From: CAWBOY01 sp963790585
GTDB lineage: Bacteria; Planctomycetota; Planctomycetia; Gemmatales; Gemmataceae
NCBI GenBank assembly: GCA_963790585.1
Contig: CAWBOY010000007.1
Location: forward strand, 310,001 to 374,000
Direction: 5' to 3'
DNA: 64,000 nucleotides
Shown: in pieces, positions 9,665-17,884 of the stretch
Position numbering within the stretch: position 1 is the first letter of the stretch
Layout of the letters: each line of letters starts with the position of its first letter
The notes under the pieces: generated by a model
Told to the model about the DNA's origin: nothing
The model's database searches: none
The model's input: only the letters and a program-made list of their open reading frames with translations
Program-made: the position numbers and the translations under genes

Positions 9665-10701
9665 TCGTATTCGGGCCAGGCACGGGTGAAGTCGCCTGCC
9701 TGCAAATGAGCCAAAGCGCGATTGAAATGAGCCGGCACATGATCCGGGGCAAGCTCCAGCGCTCGAGCGTATTCAGCGAGCGCTTCGCCTATTTTTCCAT
9801 CAAGAGCGAATACAAGACCGAGATTGATATAGGCGTCGAGGTAATCCGGTTTGAGGCGAATGGCTTCGTGGAAGCTGGTCGCGGCTTCGGCGAATTGGCC
9901 CAGCTCGGTGCAAACGACGCCAAGATTGTTGTGTGCCTCGGCATAATCCGGCTTCAGACGCGTGGACTCACATAAGTGGTCGAACGCCTCGGCGAACTTG
10001 CCGTTTTCCTTGAGAACATAGCCCAGGTTACTGCGCGCGATGGCATTGGTCGGCTGCAGCCGCGCGAGGTGGGCCCACGCGTGTTCCGCTTCCTCGAATT
10101 GGCCCAGCCGAAACAGGACGGAGCCGAGATTGTCCAGGGCCTCGGGATAATCGGGTCGGAGTTGGACGGCCTTTTGAAGGCTGGCGATCGCCGCGTCGGA
10201 TTGTTCGAGCTGTTTGAGAGCGAGACCGAGGTTGTTGTGGGCTTCGGCAAACTCAGGCTTGAGTTCGACGGCACGGCGTAGATGATCGACCGCATCGGCC
10301 GGCCGACCGAGCATCGTCAGCGCATAACCAAGATTACAGCAGGCGTCTGGATAATCGGGACGGAGCTGAAGCGCCTCTCGATAACAAGCAACAGCGTCAT
10401 CGAGGCGGCCCAAAAAATGATATAGCGTGCCGAGGTTGTAATGATACTCAGCCACGCCCGGGGCCGCGGCGATGGCCTTTTGAAAGTGCTCGATGGCCAC
10501 ATCATGCCGCCCGGTGCGGTAGGCGATTACTGCGCGTAGTTGTAGGGCGACCGCATTGCTCGGTTCCGAGGCGAGCAATGCGCGTACAGACCGAATCGGC
10601 TTCCTTGTATTCCTGTCTTTGAAAATGGCCGAGAGCCTTCGCGGTGGCTGGTGAGGTGGGGGCCGCAGGCGATGCGTCGTCGAGCTTTGGTGCAGACGCA
10701 T
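9517..10701 (-). CDS. TPR-array piece of split glycosyltransferase gene
   Basis: From about residue 40 to 345 this frame is nine or so 34-residue tetratricopeptide repeats (motifs such as AIEHFQKAIAAAPGVAEYHY, PDYPDACCNLGYAL, PDYAEAHNNLGVV). The last repeat HVPAHFNRALAHLQAGDFTRAWPEYEWR is the standard lead into the GT9-like domain, which follows in the next frame after a one-base deletion near 9656. The first about 40 residues are out-of-frame noise: the real upstream sequence is the end of the GT2 frame (GHFQRQEYKEADSVCTR), joined near 10580. The TPRs likely bind partner or acceptor protein, as in O-GlcNAc-transferase-like enzymes (inference). Confidence 0.8.
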   Translation of the reverse strand: MRLHQSSTTHRLRPPPHQPPRRLSAIFKDRNTRKPIRSVRALLASEPSNAVALQLRAVIAYRTGRHDVAIEHFQKAIAAAPGVAEYHYNLGTLYHFLGRLDDAVACYREALQLRPDYPDACCNLGYALTMLGRPADAVDHLRRAVELKPEFAEAHNNLGLALKQLEQSDAAIASLQKAVQLRPDYPEALDNLGSVLFRLGQFEEAEHAWAHLARLQPTNAIARSNLGYVLKENGKFAEAFDHLCESTRLKPDYAEAHNNLGVVCTELGQFAEAATSFHEAIRLKPDYLDAYINLGLVFALDGKIGEALAEYARALELAPDHVPAHFNRALAHLQAGDFTRAWPEYEWRCACQDFRRRRFQGRNGTGHHLRDARSCFTPSRDWAIRCNSFAMSPS

Positions 10702-11521
10702 CGGCTTCTTGTGTCAGCGTCGCGCGCTGTTTCTTGAGCTGATCGAGCCGATGTTGAACCAGGGCCTCACACATTGTCCGCCGCAGCCGTTCCTCGGGCG
10801 ATAGCTCCTCGTGATATTCTCCTGGCGGCCTACAAAACTTTGCATATTGGACGTCATAAGAGTTACCTGGATGGCGGCAGTATTCAACGGTAGCGCTCGG
10901 CACCTCGGTACCGCGAAAAAGTTTATCCAGGAGGACGTTGTAATACACGTCCTCCTGCTTGAAACAGAGATCCAATTCATGGAGATACTGGCCTCCTGCG
11001 CGGCGCATCAGGTGGAGGTCGAGAAATCCGCCAATGAAGTCGTGACATTGGCGGCGCACGGCGAGGTTGATCACAATGCTGAATTCGATCTGCTTGTGCC
11101 AGTAGGGATGGACTGGATCTGCCAGCTTCACTCCGGTTTTTACGAAGTCTACTGCCGGGTCCGCGAGCTGTTTGCGGCACTCGACAATGTGATTTGGCAG
11201 AAACAGATCGTCACCGTCGAGGAACAAAAGCAGATCACCGCGAGCCGCGTCGACTCCGAGATTGCGGGCACAGCTTGGACTGGTAGCGCGCGGTTGGCTC
11301 AGCAATTTCCAGGTCGGCCGGTCGCGCGCGAAATCCGCAAGTATAGAGTTCGTGCCGTCGGTCGAACCATCATCGACCAATAGGACTTCGACAGGGACCG
11401 CTACGGATTCGCTTTTTGGCTCGCGTAAGAATGCGAGCGCCTCCTCCAGGCTCGCCAAAGTGCGACGAATCTTCGCGGCGCAGTTGTGCGCGGTCAAGAT
11501 AATGGACAGGGAAGCCATCAT
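10502..11521 (-). CDS. GT2 family glycosyltransferase domain, N-terminal piece of split GT2-TPR-GT9 gene
   Basis: A GT-A fold family 2 domain occupies residues 1-240: SLSIILTAHNCAAKIRRTLASL at the start, VEVLLVDDGSTDGT for nucleotide-sugar binding, ARGDLLLFLDGDDLF with the DxD-like metal site, and CFKQEDVYYN later. After a Lys/Ala linker the frame enters the first TPR (ALGHFQRQEYKEADSVCTR), then goes out of frame near 10580, where removing one base continues into LLASEPSNAVALQLR of the TPR piece. The Met at 11521 fits the family's usual start. The complete product would be about 1035 residues, GT2-TPR-GT9-DUF6165. Confidence 0.8.
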   Translation of the reverse strand: MMASLSIILTAHNCAAKIRRTLASLEEALAFLREPKSESVAVPVEVLLVDDGSTDGTNSILADFARDRPTWKLLSQPRATSPSCARNLGVDAARGDLLLFLDGDDLFLPNHIVECRKQLADPAVDFVKTGVKLADPVHPYWHKQIEFSIVINLAVRRQCHDFIGGFLDLHLMRRAGGQYLHELDLCFKQEDVYYNVLLDKLFRGTEVPSATVEYCRHPGNSYDVQYAKFCRPPGEYHEELSPEERLRRTMCEALVQHRLDQLKKQRATLTQEADASAPKLDDASPAAPTSPATAKALGHFQRQEYKEADSVCTRIARLGTEQCGRPTTTRSNRLPHRAA

Positions 11522-11560
11522 GGGTCCAGAATCTGGCGTGAGATCGAGTACCGGCCAGGG

Positions 11561-12511
11561 TCATGGCCGATACGCCATGAGGTCACGCGCATGCGGATCG
11601 TCCCGAAGTGGCGCGAGTGCCGGGTCGTCGGCTACCCGATTGTGTTCCGGGAAGATCAAATCATGAAAGCCCTTATCGAGGGCCTCGCCCAGGAGAGCGA
11701 TGGCGCGTTCGGCGTATTGCTTAGAGCGGCGCATGGAGTCGGCATTCTTGGGATCGGCCGCGGCCGTGCGCGCCGCCTGGCTAAAGACACACGCGGCGGC
11801 ATAGAGCAATTGACCGTCGTGGCTTGGCGTACTGCCGAGAATATGCTCGGCATCGGCGACGGCCTCATGCGGATGCCCGCGTCGCGCCTCGATGCTGGCA
11901 CGAACCAAGGCCACGCTGGCGAGCTTCGGGTCGCGGTCGGCAGCTTCGTCGCAGTCCGTCAGAGCCTCGGCGAACTCATCTCGATTGCGTCGAAACTCGG
12001 CACGCCGCAGGTAGGCTCGGGCTGTGCCGACGCGCGCCACCATTAAATCGTAGCATTTGACCGCCTCGGCCGACTTGCCCTGCTTGTCGTAGATTCCGGC
12101 TAGACTTATATACGCGTCTAGCCATGCCGGCTTGAGATCAATGAGCCGCTCGTAGTCGGCGGCGGCTTCGGCGACCCGACCCATCGCCCGATAGATGTCG
12201 CCGCGAACATTCAAGCCTTCGGGCTTGGTTAGAGGCAACTTTTCGACGACATCATTCACATCTTTGAGAGCCTGCTCCGGCTTGCCCTGCCACAAATGGA
12301 TCTGACTTAACGACCATCGCACTTCAGCGTAATCGGGATCGAGATCGCGGGCTTTTTGAAGCGCTTCTAAAGCGGCCTCGTACTTTTTCCGGCCCAGCAA
12401 GATCGCACCGACGCGAAAAATCGGCTCAGCCTTGGTCGGCTGGAGCCGAGCGAGCTCGGACCAGTCCGCGAGAGCGGCGTCGAGGTCGCGCAGGTAGACG
12501 AGATTCACCAC
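11561..12511 (-). CDS. TPR array, C-terminal piece of split Ser/Thr kinase-TPR gene
   Basis: A 316-residue run of TPR units (AALADWSELARLQPTKAEPIFR, AALEALQKARDLDPDYAEVRW, AAADYERLIDLKPAWLDAYISL and more) ends with the RAIALLGEALDKGF...RVADDPALAPLRDDP segment that typically closes planctomycete kinase-TPR proteins. It lacks its own start logic: the preceding sequence to 12642 is also TPR-coding in this frame (RPDDAKTYIARAGIYLGRGDF), and a missing G near 12643 separates it from the 12532-14190 frame. It is the C-terminus of a kinase beginning near 15310 or 15767. Confidence 0.75.
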   Translation of the reverse strand: MVNLVYLRDLDAALADWSELARLQPTKAEPIFRVGAILLGRKKYEAALEALQKARDLDPDYAEVRWSLSQIHLWQGKPEQALKDVNDVVEKLPLTKPEGLNVRGDIYRAMGRVAEAAADYERLIDLKPAWLDAYISLAGIYDKQGKSAEAVKCYDLMVARVGTARAYLRRAEFRRNRDEFAEALTDCDEAADRDPKLASVALVRASIEARRGHPHEAVADAEHILGSTPSHDGQLLYAAACVFSQAARTAAADPKNADSMRRSKQYAERAIALLGEALDKGFHDLIFPEHNRVADDPALAPLRDDPHARDLMAYRP

Positions 12512-12531
12512 TGCCCGGACGCGCAGGTAGG

Positions 12532-14190
12532 TTAAATCATTATTCGTAATGCGGATGGCGGCGGAGTAATTATCGCGGACCTTAGCGAAGTCACCCCGAC
12601 CGAGATAGATCCCCGCGCGAGCGATGTAAGTCTTGGCATCGTCGGGCGCAACGCCACGATCCGATCGTAATCGCGCATGGCCTCGTCAGGCAGCTTCATT
12701 TCCTGAAAAAGCTGGGCCCGGAGGAGATAGGTTTGCGTGTCGGTGGGATTTAGTGAGAGTGCCTGATCGTAATCGTCGCGCGCCTTAGGGTAGCGCTTGA
12801 GCAACCGATGCGTCTGCGCACGTTGCAGAAATGCCGCTTGATTCTTGGGATTCGCTTCCACCGCGCGGTCAAAGTACGTTAATGCTACTTCGGGTTGTTT
12901 TTGTGCCAACACGAGCATACCCCGGCCGACATACGCATCGGACCATTTGGGATCCAAGGTCAGAGCCTTGTCGTAGTCACGGAGCGCTTCGGCATATTGA
13001 TTGAGCTGACGATATGCGTCGCCGCGTTGGGAATAGCTGGAGGCGAGATCAGGACTGAGAGAAATCGCGTGGCCGAAGTCTTCAAAGGCCCGCTCCTTGG
13101 CGCCGATGGCGAGGTGGGCCTGAGCCCTGCTGGTATACGTGTCGATGGCCCGATCGTCCCATTTCAAGGCTCGAGTGTAGTCCTCGATCGCCAGTTCGCG
13201 CTGGCCGAGCTGCCAATGACTGCTGCCGCGGTTGTGATAGGGCCAGGGAGCATCCGGCTTGAGATGAATGCAGGCTGTATAACCCACGATGGCGTCGTCA
13301 TAATTCCGCAGCTGAAACTGACAGCTGGCCCAGTCGAGGTAGGCCCAGAAATGCTCCGGGCGTTGCTGCAAAAGGGCTGCATACTCACCGATGGCCTTGC
13401 GATAATAGTCCTGCATTCCCTTGAGATCGCCTTTAGCCTGAGCTGAATTGGCACGCAGCCGGTCGGCAACGCCATGCCAAAAATGATCTACCGCCGATGT
13501 GGGAGCAACCGCAAGCGCACGCTTACTGTCAGCCTGGCTCGCCTCAACGTCTCCCAAATCCCCCCAGTAGCCACTGCGATGAGCAAACAACACACGCGTG
13601 GGCGGCAAGAGCTTTTCCGCTCGATTCAGCCAATGAATGGCTTGCTGAGCGGCCTCCTTTTTCGCCCCTGGGCTTGATTGTGATGCTGTGTTGTTTTCGA
13701 CCCAGGCGGCCAGCACGAATACCTCGAACGCATCCTCACGAAATTGCTCTTGCTGTTGCGGGCTCAAGGGCGGCAATCCGACCGCACCTGGGCCCTGATG
13801 ACGTTCGATGTCGTCGTAGAGTTGAATCAGCTGATGGCAGTTGGCACGAGCCTTCTCGGCCCCATCCTTGCCGCCGAACAGTCCGGCATAGCGGGCTGCG
13901 TCAAGCCGTTTGCCAAATTCGGCGTAGAGAGCGACCTGCGCCTGCAAAATCCGCACTCGGGTGCGGAGTTCTGCCAATTCGTCCGCCTCGAGCGGGAGGT
14001 CGATGCCGCGCAACAGGTCCGCCGCACGCGCGTGGTTGCCCGCCTGAATTGACTCCGTTGCGTGGTCCATCCTTTGTTCGGTCCGCGTGCGCAGGTCTTC
14101 GATGGTCTTTTGTTCGCGCGCGGCGATCAGCGGTTTCGCGTCGTTCCCGTGCTTCGTTCGCCCACAAGACCCCGAAGGCTGCTCCAGCAA
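12532..14190 (-). CDS. TPR array, middle piece of split Ser/Thr kinase-TPR gene
   Basis: The protein-like part starts at about residue 13 (NDAKPLIAAREQKTIEDL) with a coiled-coil-like linker directly after the kinase transmembrane helix. It then carries about ten TPR motifs (AIVGYTACIHLKPDAPWPYHNRG, AIEDYTRALKWDDRAIDTYTSRA, ALRDYDKALTLDPKWSDAYVGRG). The frame is lost after DYDRIVALRP near 12643. The kinase catalytic frame joins it near 14141 by a one-base indel. The domain is likely extracytoplasmic relative to the kinase across the membrane helix, serving as a sensor or scaffold (inference from the family). Confidence 0.75.
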   Translation of the reverse strand: MLEQPSGSCGRTKHGNDAKPLIAAREQKTIEDLRTRTEQRMDHATESIQAGNHARAADLLRGIDLPLEADELAELRTRVRILQAQVALYAEFGKRLDAARYAGLFGGKDGAEKARANCHQLIQLYDDIERHQGPGAVGLPPLSPQQQEQFREDAFEVFVLAAWVENNTASQSSPGAKKEAAQQAIHWLNRAEKLLPPTRVLFAHRSGYWGDLGDVEASQADSKRALAVAPTSAVDHFWHGVADRLRANSAQAKGDLKGMQDYYRKAIGEYAALLQQRPEHFWAYLDWASCQFQLRNYDDAIVGYTACIHLKPDAPWPYHNRGSSHWQLGQRELAIEDYTRALKWDDRAIDTYTSRAQAHLAIGAKERAFEDFGHAISLSPDLASSYSQRGDAYRQLNQYAEALRDYDKALTLDPKWSDAYVGRGMLVLAQKQPEVALTYFDRAVEANPKNQAAFLQRAQTHRLLKRYPKARDDYDQALSLNPTDTQTYLLRAQLFQEMKLPDEAMRDYDRIVALRPTMPRLTSLARGSISVGVTSLRSAIITPPPSALRIMI

Positions 14191-15310
14191 TTAGAAAAAG
14201 CACCACGACGGCAGCCGTTAGCAGCGCGACGCGCGGATTGCGTTGGCACCAGCGCCAGCCTTTTTCGATTCGGCCCACGGGCCGCGCCATGATCGGCTCG
14301 CCGGCCAAAAAACGCCGCAAATCACCGGACAAGGCGCTCGCATCGGCGTAGCGTTTTTCCGGAGCCTTCTGCAAGCACTTCAGGCAGATCGTTTCCAGGT
14401 CGCGCGGCATCTTTGGCTGAAGGCGGCTGGGGGGCACCGGTTCTTGCTTCTGCACCTGTTCGAGAGTGTCCAGAACCGTCGTGCCCTGGAACGGCGGCCT
14501 CCCTGTCAGCATTTCGTAGAGGATCGCTCCCAGCGAATAGAGGTCCGATAGAGGGCCAATTTTTCGGGATTCGCCGTGCGCCTGTTCCGGAGCCATGTAG
14601 CTCGGCGTGCCCATCAGCGTACCCGAGCGCGTTTGGCTTGAATCGCCTTCGAGCCGCTTGGCCAAGCCGAAGTCGGTGATCTTGGGATCGCCTTCCAACG
14701 TCAAAAGCACGTTGGCCGGCTTGAGATCGCGATGAATGATATTTTGCCGGTGGGCGCTATCCATCGCGTCGGCCAGCCGTTCGACGAGCCGCGCCGCCGC
14801 GCGCGGCGGTTGAGGCTTGCCGCCGATATTCGCCGACAGGCTGCCGCCGTCGACATATTCAAGAGAGAAAAACGGCAGGCCGTTGTGCTCGCCCACCTCG
14901 TAGATCTGCACAATATTGGGATGTTTTAGCCTGGCGACAGCTTCCGCCTCGGTCTGAAAGCGGGCTAGTTGATCTTCCCCCGCATGGGCGCCGGCGAGGA
15001 CCATTTTGAGCGCGACCAGGCGGTTCAATTGCAGCTGCCGCGCTTTGTAGACGACGCCCATGCCGCCGCGACCCAGCTCGCCGAGAATGGCGTGGCCGGC
15101 TATTTGGCCCCTTTTGTCGGGTGGTCCGACGAGGGCCGACTCGGAAAGCGAAAAGTCCGTCACGCCGACATCGCCGGCGCCGGCTCGGCCATAGTCGATC
15201 GTATTTGTCATCGGCGCCGAAGCGCCGCCCGCGGTCTTGTCACGTTCGCCCGCACTTCCGGGAGTAAAGGTCATTCGCCCGCGCGCCAGCGACGGCTTAC
15301 CCCCCTTCAT
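13901..15310 (-). CDS. Hanks-type Ser/Thr protein kinase domain piece
   Basis: A full kinase domain lies at about residues 75-345: glycine loop LGRGGMGVVYKAR, VALKMV lysine, HRDLKPANVLL catalytic loop, KITDFGLA magnesium loop, GTPSYMAPEQ activation segment and DLYSLGAILYEMLTGRPPF. A transmembrane helix follows (VALLTAAVVVLFLIAGAAFGVLWANEARER), then the frame breaks near 14141 and the TPR frame takes over. The start at 15310 sits inside a run of six G; with one G fewer the frame would fuse to the 15297-15767 frame, so the true N-terminus may be further upstream. It phosphorylates unknown targets. Confidence 0.85.
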   Translation of the reverse strand: MKGGKPSLARGRMTFTPGSAGERDKTAGGASAPMTNTIDYGRAGAGDVGVTDFSLSESALVGPPDKRGQIAGHAILGELGRGGMGVVYKARQLQLNRLVALKMVLAGAHAGEDQLARFQTEAEAVARLKHPNIVQIYEVGEHNGLPFFSLEYVDGGSLSANIGGKPQPPRAAARLVERLADAMDSAHRQNIIHRDLKPANVLLTLEGDPKITDFGLAKRLEGDSSQTRSGTLMGTPSYMAPEQAHGESRKIGPLSDLYSLGAILYEMLTGRPPFQGTTVLDTLEQVQKQEPVPPSRLQPKMPRDLETICLKCLQKAPEKRYADASALSGDLRRFLAGEPIMARPVGRIEKGWRWCQRNPRVALLTAAVVVLFLIAGAAFGVLWANEARERRETADRRARTKDHRRPAHADRTKDGPRNGVNSGGQPRACGGPVARHRPPARGGRIGRTPHPSADFAGAGRSLRRIWQTA

Positions 15311-15767
15311 AGTAGCCGGAACAGCTGGATCGAGGGTCGCGTTCGAGCGAATCGCTTGGGACCACGTCCAAGGTCACTTCAGGGTCTGTAGCCAGCGCGG
15401 GCTGGACAGTATCGCCAAGGTCGATTTGAGAATCGGACCTGAACGAGAAATCGGATGCATCATCCTGTCCTACCCGACCAGGGATCACAGCATCGTTAAC
15501 GTCCGCAAATTCGGTTCGGTCCTGAGCGGCGCCGGAGCGAACGACCGAAACGCGCTGTTCATAAATATGCTGAATCGCCTCGAGCATTCCACGCAACGCC
15601 GCGCGTTCGCCTTGAGCAACGCGTTCCAAATAGATCGCGAGAAGCGGCTTGTGACCCGTAGTTAGGCTCGCCTTCCAGGCCGCATCAAACTCGTCTCTTA
15701 GCCGTTCAAGCAGCGGATTGCGCGGCTGATCTCCGATGGAGGGATCCGTATGGTCTGAGGGATTCAT
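15297..15767 (-). CDS. N-terminal segment of planctomycete kinase, or small separate protein overlapping it
   Basis: From the Met at 15767 (MNPSDHTDP) the frame codes for 156 residues with a helical block PLLERLRDEFDAAWKASLTTGHKPLLAIYLERVAQGERAALR. This resembles the 'RLRxEFxxAW..G..P..E.YL..V' segment that precedes the kinase domain in many Gemmataceae kinases. The frame ends 13 bp inside the downstream kinase frame, at a 6-base G run (15300-15305). Losing one G there would give a continuous YYEGGKPSLARG junction. A fused start is likely but unproven; the alternative is a short overlapping upstream gene. Confidence 0.55.
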   Translation of the reverse strand: MNPSDHTDPSIGDQPRNPLLERLRDEFDAAWKASLTTGHKPLLAIYLERVAQGERAALRGMLEAIQHIYEQRVSVVRSGAAQDRTEFADVNDAVIPGRVGQDDASDFSFRSDSQIDLGDTVQPALATDPEVTLDVVPSDSLERDPRSSCSGYYEGG

Positions 15768-15961
15768 GGGCAGCTCTGGGATCGAAAGTGGTTTCCCTCC
15801 GCAGCACCGAGCTCCTGCTACGCTGCTGAGAGCAAAGGCATCGTGTAATCGGAGGGCGGTGATTGTCAGGATAATTTCATTGCGCGCAGCGTCTACCGGC
15901 AATCGTCGATTTATCATGCCACGCGCGATCGCATTAGTCTAGCATATTCTAAGTTGTGATT

Positions 15962-16070
15962 GTGGCGGCACGTTTCCAACGTGCCGGAAGCGACAAGTGC
16001 CGGTGGCGGACGTGTTGAGAACGTGCCGCCACTATGACGACGCATCGGCACGTTGGAAACGTGCCGCCAC
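15962..16070. repeat. REP-like inverted repeat pair (GTGGCGGCACGTT type)
   Basis: A copy of the element with arm GTGGCGGCACGTTTCCAAC lies at 15962-15986 and its inverted copy at 16046-16070, with a partial arm near 16016-16032. The pair could fold into a long hairpin between two divergently arranged genes. The same element is found at 62675 and 62817, with a degraded form near 38.2-38.35 kb. Confidence 0.75.
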
Positions 16071-16093
16071 TAATCGACCGGGAGACCGAAGCA

Positions 16094-16492
16094 ATGGTGC
16101 AAAGTATCGGCGCTGTGATCGGCGGCTTTCTAATTATGGCCGTGTTGGTCGTAGTAACAACGGCGGTTGCTTCGGCCGCCCTGCTGAAAGCCCCCGAGCC
16201 CAATAGCCCGCAAAAGCCGAACGCGGTCTATTTGGCTGCCAATTTGATTTGTAGCTTTCTCGCTGCCTTGGCGGGTGGGTATGCCTGTTGCTGGATTGCC
16301 CCTTACGCGCCGATGAACCACGCCGTCGCGCTGGCGATTCTCATGGCGGTGATGTCCGTACTCACCGCGATCACGAGCAGGCCAAACAACGGCCAACCGC
16401 AGTGGTACCCGTGGGTCATCGCAGTCATCGGCGTGACGGGTATCTTGGCCGGCGCCGCTTCGTGGCTTTGGTTCAAAGGAAGCAGTCTCTAG
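16094..16492 (+). CDS. Small integral membrane protein, four predicted TM segments
   Basis: Unrecognised 132-residue protein. Four hydrophobic stretches are visible at about residues 4-30 (IGAVIGGFLIMAVLVVVTTAVASAA), 45-68, 73-93 and 105-125, with short polar links. The start at 16094 was chosen because the longer frame from 16034 would translate the palindromic repeat. It stands alone in direction, with repeat DNA upstream. No catalytic motif is visible. Confidence 0.6.
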   Translation: MVQSIGAVIGGFLIMAVLVVVTTAVASAALLKAPEPNSPQKPNAVYLAANLICSFLAALAGGYACCWIAPYAPMNHAVALAILMAVMSVLTAITSRPNNGQPQWYPWVIAVIGVTGILAGAASWLWFKGSSL

Positions 16493-16565
16493 GTAGTTCG
16501 GTGGGCAGCGCTGCGCGGCGAGCGACGAAGGCCGCAGTGTCATCGCTCGCCGCGCACTCCGTGTC

Positions 16566-16838
16566 TCAAGGCTTGCCCAGTTCGCGCCAGGTCTTCGCTG
16601 TCAAATCGACTTCGTAATGCTTGGCCGCTCTTTTGATATTCGCAAACGCTTGCTCGCGCTCCTCGTCGGTGACGTCTTCTACTTGATTGAAGCGAGCGAT
16701 CGCGTTGCGGACATGCTTGGCGTCGGTGAGTGGCTCCTTCCGTTTCTTGGGAAAGGCGTAGACGTTGTCTGGTAGGTCGCTTTGTTTGGTCAGCTTGCCA
16801 TGTTTCTCATGCGCTTTCCACGTCGCTCGTTTGGCCAT
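16566..16838 (-). CDS. DUF6582 family protein
   Basis: A 90-residue basic protein starting MAKRATWKAHEKHGKLT. It has the family's pattern: a conserved Phe-Pro-Lys-Lys-Arg stretch (VYAFPKKRKEPLTDAKHVRNAIARF) followed by a helical NQVEDVTDEEREQAFANIKRAAKHY block and a final TWRELGK. The function of DUF6582 is unknown; it is small, single-domain and soluble. The Met at 16838 is preferred over 16886 because the family begins at the MAKR region. Confidence 0.75.
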   Translation of the reverse strand: MAKRATWKAHEKHGKLTKQSDLPDNVYAFPKKRKEPLTDAKHVRNAIARFNQVEDVTDEEREQAFANIKRAAKHYEVDLTAKTWRELGKP

Positions 16839-16947
16839 GATGGAGTCTCCCTCGCTTAAAAATGTAGACGAGGCCGCCGACCGCACGCCACAAGCGGCGT
16901 AGATAGGCCTCGGCGCCCAAATGCGAGAGGAGCAAGAATTGTGCCAG

Positions 16948-16989
16948 CAAAAAACAAGGGCGAGTGACTCGTCGCCACTCGCCCTTGTT
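16948..16989 (-). terminator. Intrinsic terminator of the HNH gene
   Basis: A perfect 14-bp stem (16953-16966 pairs with 16976-16989, arm AACAAGGGCGAGTG) with a 9-base loop lies just past the HNH stop on the minus strand. It is followed there by a run of six T (16948-16953 read on the minus strand), a textbook rho-independent terminator. Confidence 0.85.
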
Positions 16990-16991
16990 TG

Positions 16992-17627
16992 TTATCGCAA
17001 CTCGACAGACCAGTAGGCGTTTTCGAGGAAAGTACGCCAGGACTGGTATTTGTTATTCGAGAGTTTCAAGTTTAACATCGGGCTACGCTTCGGCTTCTCC
17101 GGCTTGCGGATGAGGTGCATGTGCGCCTCTTTCGGCGTCCGGCCGCCTTTGCGTACATTGCAGGCCACGCAGGCGCACACGATGTTTTCCCAGGTGCTGA
17201 TGCCCCCTTGAGAACGTGGCACGACGTGGTCGAGGCTCAGCTCGGTCGTCGGGAATTTCTTGCCGCAATACTGGCATAGATTGTTATCGCGAGCGAAGAT
17301 GTTGCGGCGGTTGAACTTGACCGTCTGCTTGGGCAAGCGATCGTAGTCCATCAACCGGATGACGCGCGGGACCTGAATCTCGGTCGACACAGTCCGCACC
17401 CAATCATCCTCGTCCTGGCGAAAGTTCTGAGCGCGATATTCGCTCAGCTCGCGCCAGGTAGCGAAGTCATACGTGGCGAACTGCCCATCTTCCAGGCTCA
17501 CCACCTCGGCCAGATCCTTGCAAAGCAAACAAAAAGCTCGACGAACGGAGATGATGTGAATAGCCATGAACAATTTGTTCAAGACCAGCACACTGGCGTC
17601 CAAGGCGGAGTTCGGACTGGAGTTCAT
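16992..17627 (-). CDS. HNH endonuclease family protein
   Basis: A 211-residue protein. The C-terminal half has the HNH (beta-beta-alpha-Me) fold: zinc pair C118-x-x-C121, D133-H134 in LSLDHVVPRSQGG, N148 and a second zinc pair in CACVACNVRKGGRTP. The N-terminal 100 residues (LDASVLVLNKLFMAIHIISVRRAFCLLCKDLAEVV) are the conserved leader of a chromosomal HNH family widespread in planctomycetes and cyanobacteria, unlinked to restriction genes. Its cellular role is not established. A strong terminator follows it. Confidence 0.88.
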   Translation of the reverse strand: MNSSPNSALDASVLVLNKLFMAIHIISVRRAFCLLCKDLAEVVSLEDGQFATYDFATWRELSEYRAQNFRQDEDDWVRTVSTEIQVPRVIRLMDYDRLPKQTVKFNRRNIFARDNNLCQYCGKKFPTTELSLDHVVPRSQGGISTWENIVCACVACNVRKGGRTPKEAHMHLIRKPEKPKRSPMLNLKLSNNKYQSWRTFLENAYWSVELR

Positions 17628-17726
17628 GCGATCCCCTTAGTCTTAGTTACGCGCCAGACTGACACCCCGAGCGACAGACCCAAGCACGCTCTCAATACGA
17701 GGCCAGCGCGCCCGATCAGGTTCGGG

Positions 17727-17732
17727 TATAAT
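17727..17732 (+). promoter_or_regulatory. Candidate -10 box (TATAAT)
   Basis: A perfect TATAAT lies in the 257-bp gap between the HNH gene and the divergent kinase gene, about 150 bp before the kinase start. No clear -35 box is seen upstream, so this is only a candidate for the kinase/cystathionine synthase transcript. Confidence 0.25.
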
Positions 17733-17884
17733 CTATACTAACAAGGAAGAGTAACCAGCGGCAAGGAAACGCACGTTCCGGCTCCCGAACTCTCGTGAAG
17801 ATTTGTTGAATACAAACGGATCCTCTCTCCGACCGCGCTTCCAATTGCGGCAGAAATGCCCGGACGAAGTGGAGAACACTCGCC

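Noticed and set aside
8409..11521. Programmed frameshifting as the reason for split frames
   Set aside because: There is no conserved slippery heptamer with downstream structure, several shifts would be needed per gene, and unrelated genes show the same type of break.
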